Shown one piece after another: positions 8,158 to 16,998 of a stretch of 64,000 nt of DNA (position 1 is its first letter; each line of letters opens with the position of its first letter). The stretch lies in assembly GCA_019634625.1 (NCBI GenBank), contig JAHCBA010000001.1, positions 186,001 through 250,000 on the forward strand. Direction: 5' to 3'. Source of the stretch: Verrucomicrobiia bacterium (GTDB lineage: Bacteria; Verrucomicrobiota; Verrucomicrobiia; Limisphaerales; CAIMTB01). The translations under genes were made by a program, and so were the position numbers. Below the pieces are notes generated by a model. That model was given only the letters and a program-made list of their open reading frames with translations. It did no database searches and was not told where the DNA came from.

Positions 8158-8880
8158 CTACTCACCTTCCCCGTCCCTCCCCTCCGCCCACGCCTCCAAC
8201 TCAGGCCCGATGAGCGATGCCCACAGGGCATAGCCCGCATCGTTGACGTGCAAATCGTCGTCCAGAAATAACTCCCCGCGCGGCCGTCCCTCGTCGTCCA
8301 GCATCGGCGTGAACACATCGACGTACCCGAGGTGAGGCCGCTCCGCGCAATCCTCCCGGATCCGCTCGTTCAACACCCGTTGCGCCTCCAGCCACCGGAT
8401 CCGGCTCGGACTCGGCTTCACCGCGACAAAACGGATCGCCGTTCCCGGCATCGCCGCCTCGACCCGTTCCACGAACTGCCGCCAGCCCTCAAACACCGCG
8501 TCCACCGTCTTCCCCGCCGCCAGATCGTTGTCCCCCTCATACACGAAAATCAGCGCCGGCCGGTATCGCGTCACCACCCGGTCGAAGAAATGCAGCACAT
8601 CGCTCATCTGCGATCCCCCAAACCCGCGGTTGATTACCGGAAACCCCGGAAACGCCGTCTCCAGACCCCGCCACATCCGGAACGACGACGATCCCACAAA
8701 CAGCACCGGCCGCTCCGGCGGTGCCTCCCGAAGGTCTCTCGCCTCGAACGCGCGGATGTCTCCCTCGAACCGGTTCGTCCCCTGAGCACCCGCGCTTCCC
8801 CCAGCCAACGCCATCCCCACCGCCACGAACCCCACTGCCACCACCCTTCGAGCGAACAAAAACGGTATCGTCGGCCTCAT
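8158..8880 (-). CDS. secreted SGNH/GDSL-type hydrolase
   Basis: The 240-residue protein has a signal peptide (residues 1-32, ending around GSAGAQG). Family blocks are visible: block I VGSSSF at 62-67 with the nucleophile serine, a glycine block NRGFGGS at 84-90, block III EGDND at 115-119, and the C-terminal Asp-x-x-His region DDDLHVND at about 213-220. The family is esterases, lipases and acetyl-xylan or carbohydrate deacetylases acting outside the cytoplasm; the substrate cannot be told from sequence. It is divergent from the ACT-domain gene and one of three SGNH genes within 4.5 kb. Confidence 0.85.
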   Translation of the reverse strand: MRPTIPFLFARRVVAVGFVAVGMALAGGSAGAQGTNRFEGDIRAFEARDLREAPPERPVLFVGSSSFRMWRGLETAFPGFPVINRGFGGSQMSDVLHFFDRVVTRYRPALIFVYEGDNDLAAGKTVDAVFEGWRQFVERVEAAMPGTAIRFVAVKPSPSRIRWLEAQRVLNERIREDCAERPHLGYVDVFTPMLDDEGRPRGELFLDDDLHVNDAGYALWASLIGPELEAWAEGRDGEGE

Positions 8881-9004
8881 GCGGTCCGCACCCTATCGCC
8901 CCTCCCTCCCCCTGCCAATCGCCGCATCCCCGCCGCATCCCCGGTCGGCCCACCCTCCCCTCTTTTTCCGCGCCATTCTCCGCCCGCCACGTTACCAAAT
9001 CCCC

Positions 9005-9529
9005 ATGCGCGTCGCCCTCGTCCTCACCATCATCGGCCGCGACCGGCCCGGACTGGTGGAATCCCTCGCCTCCATGGTCACCCGGCACGACGGCAATTGG
9101 CTCGAATCCCGCATGAACCGGCTCGGCGGCGAGTTCGCCGGACTCCTCCGCTGCGACCTGCCCCCCGACCGCGAGGACGCCTTCCGCCAGGCCCTCGCCC
9201 AACTCGACGCCCTCACCGCCGTCGTCCGCCGCGACCAACCGGCCCCCGCCCCAACCGCCCCCCTCGCCACCCTCGACCTCGTGGGACACGACCGCCCCGG
9301 CATTGTGCGTCAACTGGCCGCCATCCTCGCCGCACAGGGCGTCAACGTCGAGGAACTCGCCACCGAATGCGTCTCCGCTCCCATGTCCGGCGAACCCCTC
9401 TTCAAGGCCCGCGCCCGCCTCGCACTCCCGCCCGGCCTCAACCTCGCCTCGCTCCGCACCGATCTCGAACGGGTCGCCGCCGATCTCCTCGTGGAAATCG
9501 CCATCAGCCCCGTTACCCCTCCCGCTTGA
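9005..9529 (+). CDS. tandem ACT-domain protein (GcvR-like)
   Basis: The protein has 174 residues with the start at ATG 9005 (MRVALVLTIIGRDRPGLVESL). An upstream in-frame ATG at 8879 would add a Pro-rich leader that is probably not translated. Two ACT domains are visible: residues 1-75 with GRDRPGLV, and 85-170 with GHDRPGIVRQLAAILAAQGVNVEEL. This pattern matches the glycine cleavage repressor GcvR and related amino-acid-sensing regulators. No glycine cleavage gene is in the window, so the regulated pathway is unknown. Confidence 0.85.
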   Translation: MRVALVLTIIGRDRPGLVESLASMVTRHDGNWLESRMNRLGGEFAGLLRCDLPPDREDAFRQALAQLDALTAVVRRDQPAPAPTAPLATLDLVGHDRPGIVRQLAAILAAQGVNVEELATECVSAPMSGEPLFKARARLALPPGLNLASLRTDLERVAADLLVEIAISPVTPPA

Positions 9530-9581
9530 ACACACCCCCATCGCCCGCTTCCCCACTCCGACTCCCCCGCGTCCGACAGTC

Positions 9582-11720
9582 ATGAGCCGGCACCGCCAAC
9601 CGCCCCGTTCCCCGCACCCCGGGAAACCCTCCCCCGGATCACCTCCGCCCACGGGATCTCGTCGGACCCGCCCCCTCTCCAACATCCGCAAAGCCCTCCT
9701 GGGCGGCGCCGTCACCCTGACCGCCTTTCTACTCCTCGAACTCCTTCTCTGGGCCTGCCGCGTCCAGCCCGCCTGGCGCACGGAAGACCCCTACGCCGGT
9801 TTCTCCCGCCACATTCCCCACTTCATCCGCGAACCCGGCCCGGACGGAGCGGCGCGCATCTCCGTCGCCCCCGCCAAGTCCGCCGTCCTCAACCCGCAAA
9901 CCTTCGCCGCCCGCAAACCCACGGGCACCTACCGCATCATCTGCCTCGGAGGTTCAACCACCTACGGCCGCCCCTTCTACGACGCCACCTCGTTCCCCGG
10001 TTGGCTGCGGGCGTTCCTTCCCGCCGCCGACCCCTCCCGTTCCTGGGAGGTCATCAACGCCGGCGCCATCAGCTACGCCAGTTACCGCGTCCTGGGCGTC
10101 ATGGAGGAACTCGCCCGCCACGAACCCGACCTCTTCATCCTTTACACCGGCCAGAATGAGTTTCTCGAACGGCGAACCTACGACGGCCTGGCCGCCGCCA
10201 CCTCGCCCCTCGCCGACGCCGCGTCCCTCGTCAATCGCACCCGCCTCGCCACCGTCATGCGTCAGGCCCTCGACGCCGCAGGCGTCGCCCGCAAATCCTC
10301 CGGCCACCGCGCCCCTGTCCTCGGTGAAAACACCCGCGCCATCCCCATCGATGCCGTCGGCCCCGCGGCCTACCATCGCGACGACGCCCTCGCCGCGGAT
10401 GTCCTCGAACATTATCGGGCCTCCCTCCGCCGCATGGTCGCCCTCGCCCGCTCCGTCGGCGCAGAAATCCTCTTCGTCGTGCCCGCCTCCAATCTCGCCG
10501 ACTTCGCCCCCTTCAAGAGCGAACACCGCCCCGGCCTTTCCGCCACCGAACTGACCGAATGGTACGCCCTCGAACGCGCCGGCCGTGCCGCCGCCGCCGC
10601 GGGTCGTTTCGACGACGCCGTCCGCGCCTTCGAATCCGCCATCCGCCTCGACGACCGCCACGCCGGCCTCTGGTTCCATCTCGGCAACGCCCTTCGCGCC
10701 CTCGGCCGCCATGGCGATGCCCGCACCGCCTTCCGTCGGGCCATCGACGAGGATATCTGCCCTCTCCGCATGCCCTCCCCCTTCACCCTAGCCGTCCGCG
10801 AAATCATCGCCGAAACCGGTGCCTGCGGCGTGGACTTCGAAGACTGGGTGGCCCGCGAAAGTCCCGATGGCCTCGCCGACCGCCGCTTCTTCCACGACCA
10901 CGTTCACCCCACCCTCGAAGGCAATCGCGGTCTCGCCCTCGCCCTCCTCGACTGCCTCGCCCAACGCGGCATCGTCCGCCCGTCCCCCGACTGGAACGAC
11001 GCCACCCTCGCCCGCGTCACCGCCAGCGTCGAGGCCTCCATCGACCGTCCCCTCCATGCCCTCCAACTCCGCATGCTGGCCGCCATGCTCGGCTGGCTCG
11101 GCCAACCCGACCAGGCCAGACACCAGGCCGAACTCGCCCTCGCCCTTGCCGGGCCGTCACCCGACGTTCTCCTGGACCAGGCCCAACGTTTCCAATCCGT
11201 TCGCGCCCACACCCTCGCCACCGAGTTCCTGGAACGTGCCGCGGCCGCCCATCCCGAAGCCGCCCCGGTCCGCTTCCAACTGGCCCTCGCCCTTCTCGCA
11301 TCGGGACGGGACGCCGATGCCCTGAACGACCTCCAGGACGTGGTCCGGCTCGATCCCAACCATGCCGAAGCCCACACCCGCCTCGGTGCCATCCTCGCCG
11401 CCCAGGAACGCTACGGCGACGCCGAGCGGCACTTCGCCGAAGTCGTCCGCCTCGCGCCCCACTCGGACGTCGCTCTCAACAACCTCGGCCTTGCCATGGC
11501 CCGGCAGGGCCGCTTCGAGGATGCCATCGTCGCCTATCGGCAGGCCCTCGCCGCCAATCCCCGCTCCGTCGCCGCCCATGTCCACTACGGACTCGCCCTG
11601 GAAGGTCTCGGCCAGACCCGCGACGCCATCGAACACTTTCGCACCGCCCTCCGCCTCGACCCGTCCCATTCCGAAGCCGCCACCCGCCTCAAGACCCTCC
11701 TCGCCGTCCCCGCCCCCTGA
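9582..11720 (+). CDS. SGNH-hydrolase-fold protein with TPR repeats
   Basis: The 712-residue protein starts at ATG 9582. One membrane anchor lies at about 38-60 after an Arg/Pro-rich cytoplasmic tail. The SGNH domain has GGSTTYG at about 122-128, GQNEF at about 190 and a C-terminal DHVHP at about 438. TPR units interrupt it at about 325-390 (ALERAGRAAAAAGRFDDAVRAFESAI) and fill the C-terminus (about 500-712). Such SGNH-TPR proteins are common in Planctomycetes and Verrucomicrobia; their substrate is unknown. It follows the ACT gene by 52 bp in the same direction. Confidence 0.85.
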   Translation: MSRHRQPPRSPHPGKPSPGSPPPTGSRRTRPLSNIRKALLGGAVTLTAFLLLELLLWACRVQPAWRTEDPYAGFSRHIPHFIREPGPDGAARISVAPAKSAVLNPQTFAARKPTGTYRIICLGGSTTYGRPFYDATSFPGWLRAFLPAADPSRSWEVINAGAISYASYRVLGVMEELARHEPDLFILYTGQNEFLERRTYDGLAAATSPLADAASLVNRTRLATVMRQALDAAGVARKSSGHRAPVLGENTRAIPIDAVGPAAYHRDDALAADVLEHYRASLRRMVALARSVGAEILFVVPASNLADFAPFKSEHRPGLSATELTEWYALERAGRAAAAAGRFDDAVRAFESAIRLDDRHAGLWFHLGNALRALGRHGDARTAFRRAIDEDICPLRMPSPFTLAVREIIAETGACGVDFEDWVARESPDGLADRRFFHDHVHPTLEGNRGLALALLDCLAQRGIVRPSPDWNDATLARVTASVEASIDRPLHALQLRMLAAMLGWLGQPDQARHQAELALALAGPSPDVLLDQAQRFQSVRAHTLATEFLERAAAAHPEAAPVRFQLALALLASGRDADALNDLQDVVRLDPNHAEAHTRLGAILAAQERYGDAERHFAEVVRLAPHSDVALNNLGLAMARQGRFEDAIVAYRQALAANPRSVAAHVHYGLALEGLGQTRDAIEHFRTALRLDPSHSEAATRLKTLLAVPAP

Positions 11721-11733
11721 CCCCGGTCCTTCC

Positions 11734-11796
11734 CCGAGTGGCGGATGAGAAGGCAGCAAGCCGGAGGGACGAACTCCGCGAGTCCACAACCCAACG
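11734..11796 (+). repeat. 157-bp palindromic element, partial copy
   Basis: This matches about the first 60 bases of the full element after its terminus: a diverged left arm, then GGCAGC, then CCGGAGGGACGAACTCCGCG, then AGTCC and CCCAACG. The right half is missing. It lies 14 bp after the stop of the SGNH-TPR gene, the usual position for this element. Confidence 0.7.
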
Positions 11797-11868
11797 AACC
11801 GCTCCCCTGCGCCCCACCCTCCGTCTTCCGCCTTCATCCCTCCCCCGACTCGCGCTACCCTCCCTTCC

Positions 11869-12564
11869 ATGCGTCGATTCGTTGTGGGAACGCGCCGATG
11901 GTGGACCCTCCTTCTTGCCCTGGGCTGGACCATGGGCTGCACCGTGCCTCCCAAGGCACCGCTGCCCGCCACCCACTTCACCGGGCTCACTCGCGTGGCC
12001 TGTGTCGGGGACAGCATCACCGCCGGCTCCGGCCTGGCCAACCCCGGGGAATCCGCCTATCCCGCCGTTCTTGCCGACCTCCTCGGTCCCACCTACCGCG
12101 TCCGGAACTTCGGCGTCAGCGGCGCCACTCTCCTCCGTGACGGCGACCTGTCCTACACCGGCACCGCCACGTTCCAGGAAGCCCTCGACTTCCGCCCGCA
12201 TGTCGTCGTCATCGCCCTCGGAACCAACGACTCCAAGCCTCAGAACTGGCTCCATGCCGACAGCTTCGAACGCGATCTCTACCGTCTGGTGCGCGCTTTC
12301 CAGTCCCTCCCCTCCCGCCCCGTGGTGTACCTGGCCACCCCGCCGCCCGTCTTCCGCGACCGCTGGGGTATCACCGCAGCGACCGTCCGCGACCGGATCG
12401 TCCCCACCCTCCGCCGCATCGCCGCCCGCGAAGGATGGTCGGTCATCGATTGGCACCTCCTCCTGAACGACGACCCCGCTGTCTTCCCCGACGGCATTCA
12501 TCCCGATGCCCTCGGGGCCGCCCGGATGGCCGGCCATGTCGAAACCGTCTTCCGCGGTCGCTGA
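11869..12564 (+). CDS. lipoprotein SGNH/GDSL hydrolase
   Basis: The 231-residue protein has a lipoprotein signal peptide; the lipobox LGWTMGC puts the lipidated Cys at 24. SGNH blocks: GDSITAGSG at 47-55 (nucleophile Ser49), SGATLL around 85, GTNDS at about 117, and DGIHPDALG near residue 207, giving the Asp-His pair. The arrangement is typical of GDSL esterases and thioesterase-I/lysophospholipase-like or sialate-esterase-like enzymes on the cell surface. It is the last native gene before the tRNA-Thr island. Confidence 0.88.
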   Translation: MRRFVVGTRRWWTLLLALGWTMGCTVPPKAPLPATHFTGLTRVACVGDSITAGSGLANPGESAYPAVLADLLGPTYRVRNFGVSGATLLRDGDLSYTGTATFQEALDFRPHVVVIALGTNDSKPQNWLHADSFERDLYRLVRAFQSLPSRPVVYLATPPPVFRDRWGITAATVRDRIVPTLRRIAAREGWSVIDWHLLLNDDPAVFPDGIHPDALGAARMAGHVETVFRGR

Positions 12565-12929
12565 ACCCCCGCCCTTCGCGGGCCCAGGCGGCGCTGTGGC
12601 GCCCGGTCTGACCGAGAACGAGACGTTTTGCCCCTGGAGCGGAGCACGATGTCGGCAGGCCACCGTCGCTGGCCGCTGCACTGGACCGCTACGCTGGACC
12701 GCTGCGCTGGGAAACGAGGCGCGAAACGAGAGCACCCCTGACCAGCCCTCTCGATGCCCCGCGCCGGTCCCGGGGTGGACCTGGGCGACGACCTGGGAAA
12801 TGGGGCCGCGACCTGAACACGCGGCTGGGCCATTCTATCGGGCCACTCCCGACCACTTTCCTTCGCCCGACGCAAGGGGCCCGCCAAAAGTGGCCCAAAA
12901 GTGGTCCAGCAGACTTTTCGGGAAGCCCT
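12565..12929. other. intergenic stretch bearing the relic end of an older related island
   Basis: No convincing gene is present. The last 49 bp (12881-12929) align without gaps to 25281-25329, the inner end of the neighbouring island, at about 30 of 49 positions. Both hold a pair of GTGG-type 12-bp repeats ahead of the att core. A short local repeat (CTGGACCGCT) lies near 12683-12705. The stretch therefore looks like the remnant of an earlier element integrated at the same tRNA. Confidence 0.5.
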
Positions 12930-13009
12930 TGAATCTTCGTAAGTCCTTGGTGCCGTTGGAGCCAGTTGTCGGATTTGAACCGACGCCCGTCCGATTACAA
13001 ATCGGGTGC
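12930..13009. repeat. attL: 80-bp direct repeat with 3' part of tRNA-Thr
   Basis: Positions 12957-13009 duplicate the 3' 53 bases of the tRNA-Thr gene (reverse orientation, including the CCA end), and 12930-12956 duplicate its downstream flank. The only difference from attR is C at 12986 against A at 25386. Identity ends at 13009, where the tRNA would continue into its anticodon-side 5' half, so this copy is not a functional tRNA. Confidence 0.92.
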
Positions 13010-13094
13010 AAGGCGTTTTTCCACGTCGTCCCATGTCGTGTGAAATCGCACAAATCCCTTGCAAAACAGGGGTTCAAGCGCGACAACACGCGAC

Positions 13095-14414
13095 ATGACG
13101 CAACCGCAACGGACGCCAAAAGTGGCTAAGCAAGTGGCTAAGCAAAACGAAGGCGGCAAGGTTTCGACTGGAATCCGGCGCTTCGAGTCCAAGGTCTTCA
13201 AGCCGGCGTGGACGAAGGGCGGCAGACGCTTCGAGCTTGAGCATTACGCCATCCGTCTCCGACACGACGGGAAGCGCGCCACGGTCAACCTGCAAACCGC
13301 CGACGCCCGGGAGGCGGCACGTCGGGCGGCGCGGTTCGCCACCATCTTGGCGGCAAGCGGATGGGAAGCGGCGCACGCCGACCTTTCACCCGAACAAGCC
13401 CGCGTCGTGGCGAAGCGCGACACGCCAACCGTCGGAGACTTGATTCGCGAAGCCGACCGCGTTGCCGTCCATGTCAAGGCGCCAACCCTTCGAGGTTACG
13501 GGAACTGCCTTCGACAACTGGCTACCCTCGTCGCCGGCATCGAGGGCGATGCCAGTCGGTTCAACTACCGCACCGGGGGAACCGAACGGTGGCGCGAGAC
13601 GGTTGACGCCATCCGCATCGGCACCCTGACGCCTCGCGCCGTCGAGGGCGCCACGGCCGCCTACGTGAAGTCTCGCGGGACGACGGACTCGGCGAAGCGG
13701 ACGATGGCGGCCGTTCTTCGCGGTGCCCGGGCGTTCTGGAGCCGACGCCTTCGCCGGTTGCTGCCCTTCGAGAACCTGCCCGACCCGTTCGAGGGCGTCG
13801 TTATCGAGTCGCCGCGCCCTCCCAGGTACGTCTCGACGGTGAACGCAACCGCCCTCGTCGAGGCGGCACGTTCCGAACTTCGCGACGGTGGCGACCCCGA
13901 GGCGTGGAAGGCGTTGCTCCTGGAGTTGGGCGCCGGGTTGCGGCGCGGAGAGGTTGACCAGTTGCTCTGGGCGAACGTGGACGCATCGCGCCGGGCAATC
14001 CGCGTCATCGCCGGCAAGTCGTGGGAGAGCGTCGCCGAGGTTCCCCTGGCGGACGGCATCGCATCGGAATTGGAACGGCTTCGCCCCGACGCGAAGGGGC
14101 TTTACGTGCTGGAGGGCGGACCAAGGCCCGGCCCGGACGAGAAGCGACGCCGCTACGGTGCACACCGAACATGGCGACGGCTGACCGATTGGCTTCGCCG
14201 CAACGGGGTCAACAGCCGAACGCCAAACCATTCGATGCGAAAGGAGTGCGGCGCGATCATCAACGCCACGGCCGGGCTTCACGCCGCATCGCGGTTCTTG
14301 CGCCACGCCGACGTTGCCGTGACCGCCAGCCATTACAGCGACGCCCGCAACCGCGTCGTGGTGCCGTTGTTCGACGACTCGACGCCCGGGAAGACTGGCG
14401 GGAACGCGTCTTGA
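13095..14414 (+). CDS. tyrosine recombinase (island integrase)
   Basis: The protein has 439 residues from ATG 13095; an in-frame ATG at 13059 is less likely. Catalytic residues are visible: Arg in GAGLRRGE (283/284), H379-x2-R382 in HSMRKECG, H404 in FLRHADVAV, and the nucleophile Y414 in SHYSD. A basic N-terminal arm-binding region (about 1-60) and a core-binding SAM-like region (about 110-215) precede the catalytic domain. The gene sits immediately inside attL, as is usual for tRNA-targeting elements. Two 12-bp arm-type repeats overlap its first codons, so integrase binding may repress its own expression. Confidence 0.95.
   Translation: MTQPQRTPKVAKQVAKQNEGGKVSTGIRRFESKVFKPAWTKGGRRFELEHYAIRLRHDGKRATVNLQTADAREAARRAARFATILAASGWEAAHADLSPEQARVVAKRDTPTVGDLIREADRVAVHVKAPTLRGYGNCLRQLATLVAGIEGDASRFNYRTGGTERWRETVDAIRIGTLTPRAVEGATAAYVKSRGTTDSAKRTMAAVLRGARAFWSRRLRRLLPFENLPDPFEGVVIESPRPPRYVSTVNATALVEAARSELRDGGDPEAWKALLLELGAGLRRGEVDQLLWANVDASRRAIRVIAGKSWESVAEVPLADGIASELERLRPDAKGLYVLEGGPRPGPDEKRRRYGAHRTWRRLTDWLRRNGVNSRTPNHSMRKECGAIINATAGLHAASRFLRHADVAVTASHYSDARNRVVVPLFDDSTPGKTGGNAS
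13122..13145. repeat. tandem 12-bp repeats near attL (candidate integrase arm sites)
   Basis: Two adjacent copies of GTGGCTAAGCAA occur at 13122-13133 and 13134-13145. The same unit with the same 12-bp spacing occurs next to attR at 25290-25312, with a further inverted copy at 25237-25246. Placement at both island ends fits integrase arm-type binding sites. Confidence 0.6.
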
Positions 14415-14751
14415 CCCTGATCCCGGCGCCTCGCCCGTGGTGGCGTCGTGGTCATGGCCAGTTGCAAGCCCGCAAAAGACACGCCCCACCCGCTTCCAAG
14501 ATGCTACGTCCGGCACGCTGAGCCTTCCCGAACACTGTCCGGGAGGCAGTCTTCCGCACTCGGGTTCCGTGCTCGCCGGGCGAGTCGAAGCCACGAAAGA
14601 GCATGAATTGACGCCGGTTTTCCCAAAATTCCGGTAAGTGTGCATCGCGTGCACCGCATTGATTCCCTTTCCGCCTCGGAATCAACACGTTAACAGGGGT
14701 ACAAAGTCAGGTTGCCTAGACGACGCGCTACAGTGGTAGTCTCGGCGGTGC
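14415..14751. other. 337-bp non-coding gap between integrase and Xis genes
   Basis: No gene is seen. The right half is A/T-richer than its surroundings (around 14600-14700) and probably holds the promoter for the rightward replication genes. A clear -35/-10 pair with standard spacing could not be fixed; TTGCCT at 14712 and TACAGT at 14729 are too close together. Confidence 0.4.
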
Positions 14752-14955
14752 ATGAATGAATCTGACATTCCTACGCCAATCGAGACACTTCGCCGGTACA
14801 CACTCGAAAAGATCGCGGAGCTTGCCTCTTGCTCCGTCGAGACCGTCCGTCGTCGCGTCCGTCGGGGGCAGCTTCCAGCGGTCAGGCACGGTAAGGGTTG
14901 GACTGTCGGCCACGCCGACGCGGTGAAGTTTCTGACGACCGGAGGTTCCCGATGA
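14752..14955 (+). CDS. excisionase-like HTH DNA-binding protein
   Basis: The 67-residue protein is dominated by one MerR/Xis-type helix-turn-helix: YTLEKIAELASCSVETVRRRVRRGQLPAVRHGKGWTVGHADAVKFL. The wing residues and the closing aspartate-containing helix match the excisionase / HTH_17 family. In tRNA-integrated elements such proteins direct excision or switch on the replication genes. It heads a rightward operon; its stop overlaps the start of the next ORF (ATGA). Confidence 0.8.
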   Translation: MNESDIPTPIETLRRYTLEKIAELASCSVETVRRRVRRGQLPAVRHGKGWTVGHADAVKFLTTGGSR

Positions 14956-15083
14956 GGCCCAGCCTTCGATGGTCGAGGGCCAGCGGGTCAACCAAGGCGA
15001 AGGTCGCCAGCCTGATCCGGCGCGGTTGGTTCCCGGGGTGCAGGATTTGCGACCTTGGCAGGCGGAAGCGAGGCGGTCGGTGA
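14952..15083 (+). CDS. small basic protein (43 aa)
   Basis: This is a short ORF from ATG 14952 to TGA 15083, linked by four-base overlaps to both neighbours (ATGA with the Xis gene, GTGA with the primase gene). The product is basic, with CRICDLGRRKRGGR at the C-terminus; two cysteines three residues apart could bind metal. The double overlap argues that it is translated. No family is recognised; it may serve mainly to couple translation. Confidence 0.5.
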   Translation: MRPSLRWSRASGSTKAKVASLIRRGWFPGCRICDLGRRKRGGR

Positions 15084-16003
15084 GAACCGCCGAGTTCCTG
15101 GACCGCTTGGGGGGCGTCCGGAAGTCCGGGCCGTCGAGCTGGATGGCGCGTTGCCCGAGTCACAAGGACCGGAATCCGTCACTCGCCATCACGGAGACAG
15201 CGGACGGCAAAACGCTCCTACGATGCCACGCGGGCTGCACCGCCGAGGCCGTCGCGGGCGCCGTCGGGCTTCGCATGAGTGACTTGATGGGCCCGAGTGA
15301 GTCGCGCAACGGCGGCCACCAACCCAAGGCGCCGCGCCGCATCGTCGCGACCTATCCCTACCACGACGAGACCGGCGCACTTCTCTTCGAGGTCGTCCGG
15401 TTCGACCCGAAAGACTTCCGGCAACGGCGTCCCGACCCCTCGGCGACGGACGGTTGGGCGTGGTCGCTGAGTGGCGTCCGTCGCGTTCTCTTCCGGCTTC
15501 CCGAGATCCGAAGGGCAATCGAGTCCGGGACTCCGGTTGTGGTCTGCGAGGGCGAGAAAGACGCCTTGCGCCTCGTTGAAATGGGCTTTCAGGCGACCAC
15601 GGCACCGGCCGGCGCTGGCAAGTGGACGGATGCCTACTCGGACTCACTTGCTGGCGCGGATGTCTATGTCGTTCCGGACCGCGACGAGCCGGGTCGAAAG
15701 CACGCGGAGCAAGTCGCCAAGTCACTCGATGGCAAGGCCAATTCCGTTCGCGTCGTCGAGCTTCCGGCTGAGTGGAGCGGCGGGCCAGTCAAAGACGTTT
15801 CCGACCTGTTTGACGGCGGGGCAACGGCTGGTGATTTCTTGGCTTTGTGTGAGTCGGCGAGTGAGTGGGCGAAGCTGCGTGAGGGAAGGAAGAAAAGTCA
15901 TGGCGGCAACAGGCGGAGTGAGGATGCCAGTTCAAAGGGCAATAGTTGCCCCATGGTAACTATTCAGGTCGGTGGTGCGCAGGGGAGGACTTTGCCGGGG
16001 TGA
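15080..16003 (+). CDS. CHC2/TOPRIM primase, C-terminus cut by IS66 insertion
   Basis: Starts at GTG 15080 (GTGA overlap), giving 307 residues. Zinc-finger-like motif: C25PSH28 with C49/H50/C53. TOPRIM domain: E158 in VVVCEGEKDA and D200/D202 in VVPDRDEPG. The last native codon before the IS is at 15953-15955; the final 16 residues are encoded by the IS left end. Removing the IS and one target duplication joins this frame directly to the AAA+ ATPase frame at 18618. The two were therefore probably one fused primase-ATPase of about 848 residues that replicates the island. Confidence 0.85.
   Translation: MRTAEFLDRLGGVRKSGPSSWMARCPSHKDRNPSLAITETADGKTLLRCHAGCTAEAVAGAVGLRMSDLMGPSESRNGGHQPKAPRRIVATYPYHDETGALLFEVVRFDPKDFRQRRPDPSATDGWAWSLSGVRRVLFRLPEIRRAIESGTPVVVCEGEKDALRLVEMGFQATTAPAGAGKWTDAYSDSLAGADVYVVPDRDEPGRKHAEQVAKSLDGKANSVRVVELPAEWSGGPVKDVSDLFDGGATAGDFLALCESASEWAKLREGRKKSHGGNRRSEDASSKGNSCPMVTIQVGGAQGRTLPG
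15948..15955. repeat. 8-bp target site duplication, left copy
   Basis: GCCCCATG precedes the IS left inverted repeat; the identical 8 bp follows the right inverted repeat at 18613-18620. Eight-base duplications are the rule for IS66-family elements. Confidence 0.95.
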
Positions 16004-16134
16004 AGGGCTTCGGCGGACCGCGATGAGGGGAGCGATCGGCGAGGGTGGTGCGAGGGAGGGGAAGGAAAGTTGCGATCCAGACTGGACTCTTGCTTCAGCC
16101 TCGGGCAGGGTCACTACCCGTGGAGCACGAGACC

Positions 16135-16998
16135 ATGGTGATGCAGGGCAGGGAACTGGGAGCGGCCGAGCTGACGCAGATCCGCTCACTCATCGCAACC
16201 CGGCCGGATTGGAGTCGCTACCGGTTGTCGCGGGAGTTGTGCCTCCTTTGGAACTGGCGGACCGCCACCGGCCAGATGAAGGACATGGCGGCGCGTACGC
16301 TGCTCTTGAAACTGGAGGAGCGGGGCCTGGTGCAACTGCCCCCACGTCGATGGGCCTCGCCCAATCGGATGCGGCGCAAGCGGCTAGTGCCCTCGGCTCA
16401 CGCCCGGGAACCGGTGGTCGGCGCGCTCGCCGAGTTGCAGCCGCTGGAAGTGGTGGAACTGAGTCGGGCCCCCGCCGAACTGGCGCTCTTCGAGACCTTG
16501 CTCCACACGCATCACTACCTGAGTTACACCAGTCCGGTGGGGATGAACCTGAAGTATCTGGTGCGCGATCGCCATGGACGACCGGTGGCCTGCTCCCTGT
16601 TCGGGTCCGCAGCGTGGCGCTGTGCCGCCCGGGACGGGTTCATCGGCTGGTCGGAGGCGACGCGCGCGCGCCACTTGCAGCGGATCACCAACAACACGCG
16701 CTTCCTGGTCATGCCCTGGGTTGAGGTCCGCCATCTGGCCGGCCATGTCCTGGGCCGGATCGAGCGGCGGCTGCGCGCCGACTGGAGGCGCAAGTATGCC
16801 GAACCGTTGAGTCTGGTGGAGACCTTCGTCGATACGAGTCGCTTTGCCGGGGTCTGTTACCGGGCGGCCAACTGGATTGCGGTGGGTGAGACCACCGGAC
16901 GGACCCGTCAGGACCGCTTCAGCCGCATCGAGGTTCCCCGCAAGACGGTGCTGGTGCGTCCGTTGGTGGCGAACTTCCGGGAGGAACTGGCGGCATGA
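16135..16998 (+). CDS. DUF4338 (DruA-like) protein carried by the IS66 element
   Basis: About 287 residues from ATG 16135; ATG 16141 is also possible. The domain pattern HHYLSYTSPVGMNLKYLVRDRHGRPVACSLFGSAAW, then NNTRFLVMPWVEVRHLAGHVLG, and the C-terminal DTSRFAGVCYRAANW, identifies DUF4338. This family is also the DruA component of Druantia defence systems, but many members sit beside transposases, as here. It overlaps the transposase start by four bases (ATGA). A role in transposition or target choice is likely but unproven. Confidence 0.85.
   Translation: MVMQGRELGAAELTQIRSLIATRPDWSRYRLSRELCLLWNWRTATGQMKDMAARTLLLKLEERGLVQLPPRRWASPNRMRRKRLVPSAHAREPVVGALAELQPLEVVELSRAPAELALFETLLHTHHYLSYTSPVGMNLKYLVRDRHGRPVACSLFGSAAWRCAARDGFIGWSEATRARHLQRITNNTRFLVMPWVEVRHLAGHVLGRIERRLRADWRRKYAEPLSLVETFVDTSRFAGVCYRAANWIAVGETTGRTRQDRFSRIEVPRKTVLVRPLVANFREELAA

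Noticed and set aside
12957-13009. Second tRNA-Thr gene at the left island end
   Set aside because: Only the 3' 53 bases match; the 5' part of the tRNA is missing, so it is the att duplication.
14712-14734. Promoter of the Xis operon with TTGCCT and TACAGT
   Set aside because: Spacing of about 11 bases is far from the 16-18 needed; left unannotated.
16135-16998. Druantia anti-phage system based on DUF4338
   Set aside because: The gene is inside an IS66 element with exact ends, and no DruB-E or large helicase is nearby.
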